Shown piece by piece: positions 46,599 through 47,668 of a stretch of DNA of 47,668 nt. Position numbers and translations under genes: made by a program. Position 1 is the stretch's first letter. Each line of letters starts with the position of its first letter. This DNA comes from Polysphondylium violaceum. Its lineage: Eukaryota > Evosea > Eumycetozoa > Dictyosteliales > Dictyosteliaceae. The stretch spans positions 1 through 47,668 of the forward strand of contig AJWJ01000135.1 in the NCBI GenBank assembly GCA_000277445.1. The letters run 5' to 3'. The notes beneath the pieces were generated by a model. That model was not told the DNA's origin. It made no database searches and worked only from the letters and a program-made list of their open reading frames with translations.

Positions 46599-47668
<1,070 letters not shown>

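Overview
This 47.7-kb contig comes from the nuclear genome of a dictyostelid social amoeba (Dictyostelium group, but not clearly D. discoideum itself). The evidence is AT-rich spacers, many short introns with GT..AG ends, Asn/Gln/Thr homopolymers in proteins, a Rap1 protein close to the Dictyostelium one as I remember it, and amoebozoan families such as BP74-like and ComC-like cell-surface proteins. Both ends run into A homopolymers and the last stretch holds one N, so this looks like a whole contig bounded by unassemblable poly-A. I found no rRNA, tRNA, CRISPR array, insertion sequence or virus-like element.

Layout. 1-2300: A/T-rich spacer. 2301-5643 (+): NIMA-related protein kinase with a long Ser/Thr tail. 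6577-8349 (+): Ariadne-type RBR ubiquitin ligase. 8474-9289 (-): Skp1-like POZ domain fused to cytochrome b5. 9599-11694 (+): ankyrin-repeat DHHC palmitoyltransferase, followed by a possible micro-ORF. 12227-13037 (-): secreted ependymin-like protein. 13895-15820 (-): BTB-kelch protein. 16326-20315 (-): BLTP3-like (UHRF1BP1/SHIP164 family) bridge lipid transfer protein. 20316-21956: a 1.6-kb spacer holding a perfect 22-bp palindrome and a GC-rich, hairpin-dense island, the best candidate for an undescribed RNA. 21957-24597 (-): Gln/Thr-rich low-complexity protein. 25738-28952 (+): double-CH, IQ, DH-PH RacGEF.

29185-42869: two convergent paralogues of the ComC/Tgr-type cell-surface family (+ 29185-33722 and - 38429-42869), both reconstructed at 1374 residues. 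Between them lie a KCTD9 orthologue (-), an LPAAT-like acyltransferase (-) and a saposin-like secreted protein (+). 43448-44443 (+): TPR plus EF-hand protein. 44506-45345 (-): unknown protein. 45543-46067 (-): secreted BP74-like protein. 46599-47413 (-): Rap1.

Themes. Ubiquitin-pathway proteins are frequent (RBR ligase, Skp1-like fusion, BTB-kelch, KCTD9). Cell surface and secretion are also well represented (ComC-like pair, saposin-like, ependymin-like and BP74-like proteins), as is adhesion and cytoskeletal signalling (Rap1, CH-RacGEF). This may only reflect normal dictyostelid gene content. Gene models were assembled by eye from reading frame, splice consensus and family alignment. Exon ends are stated in each entry, and the doubtful ones are flagged.
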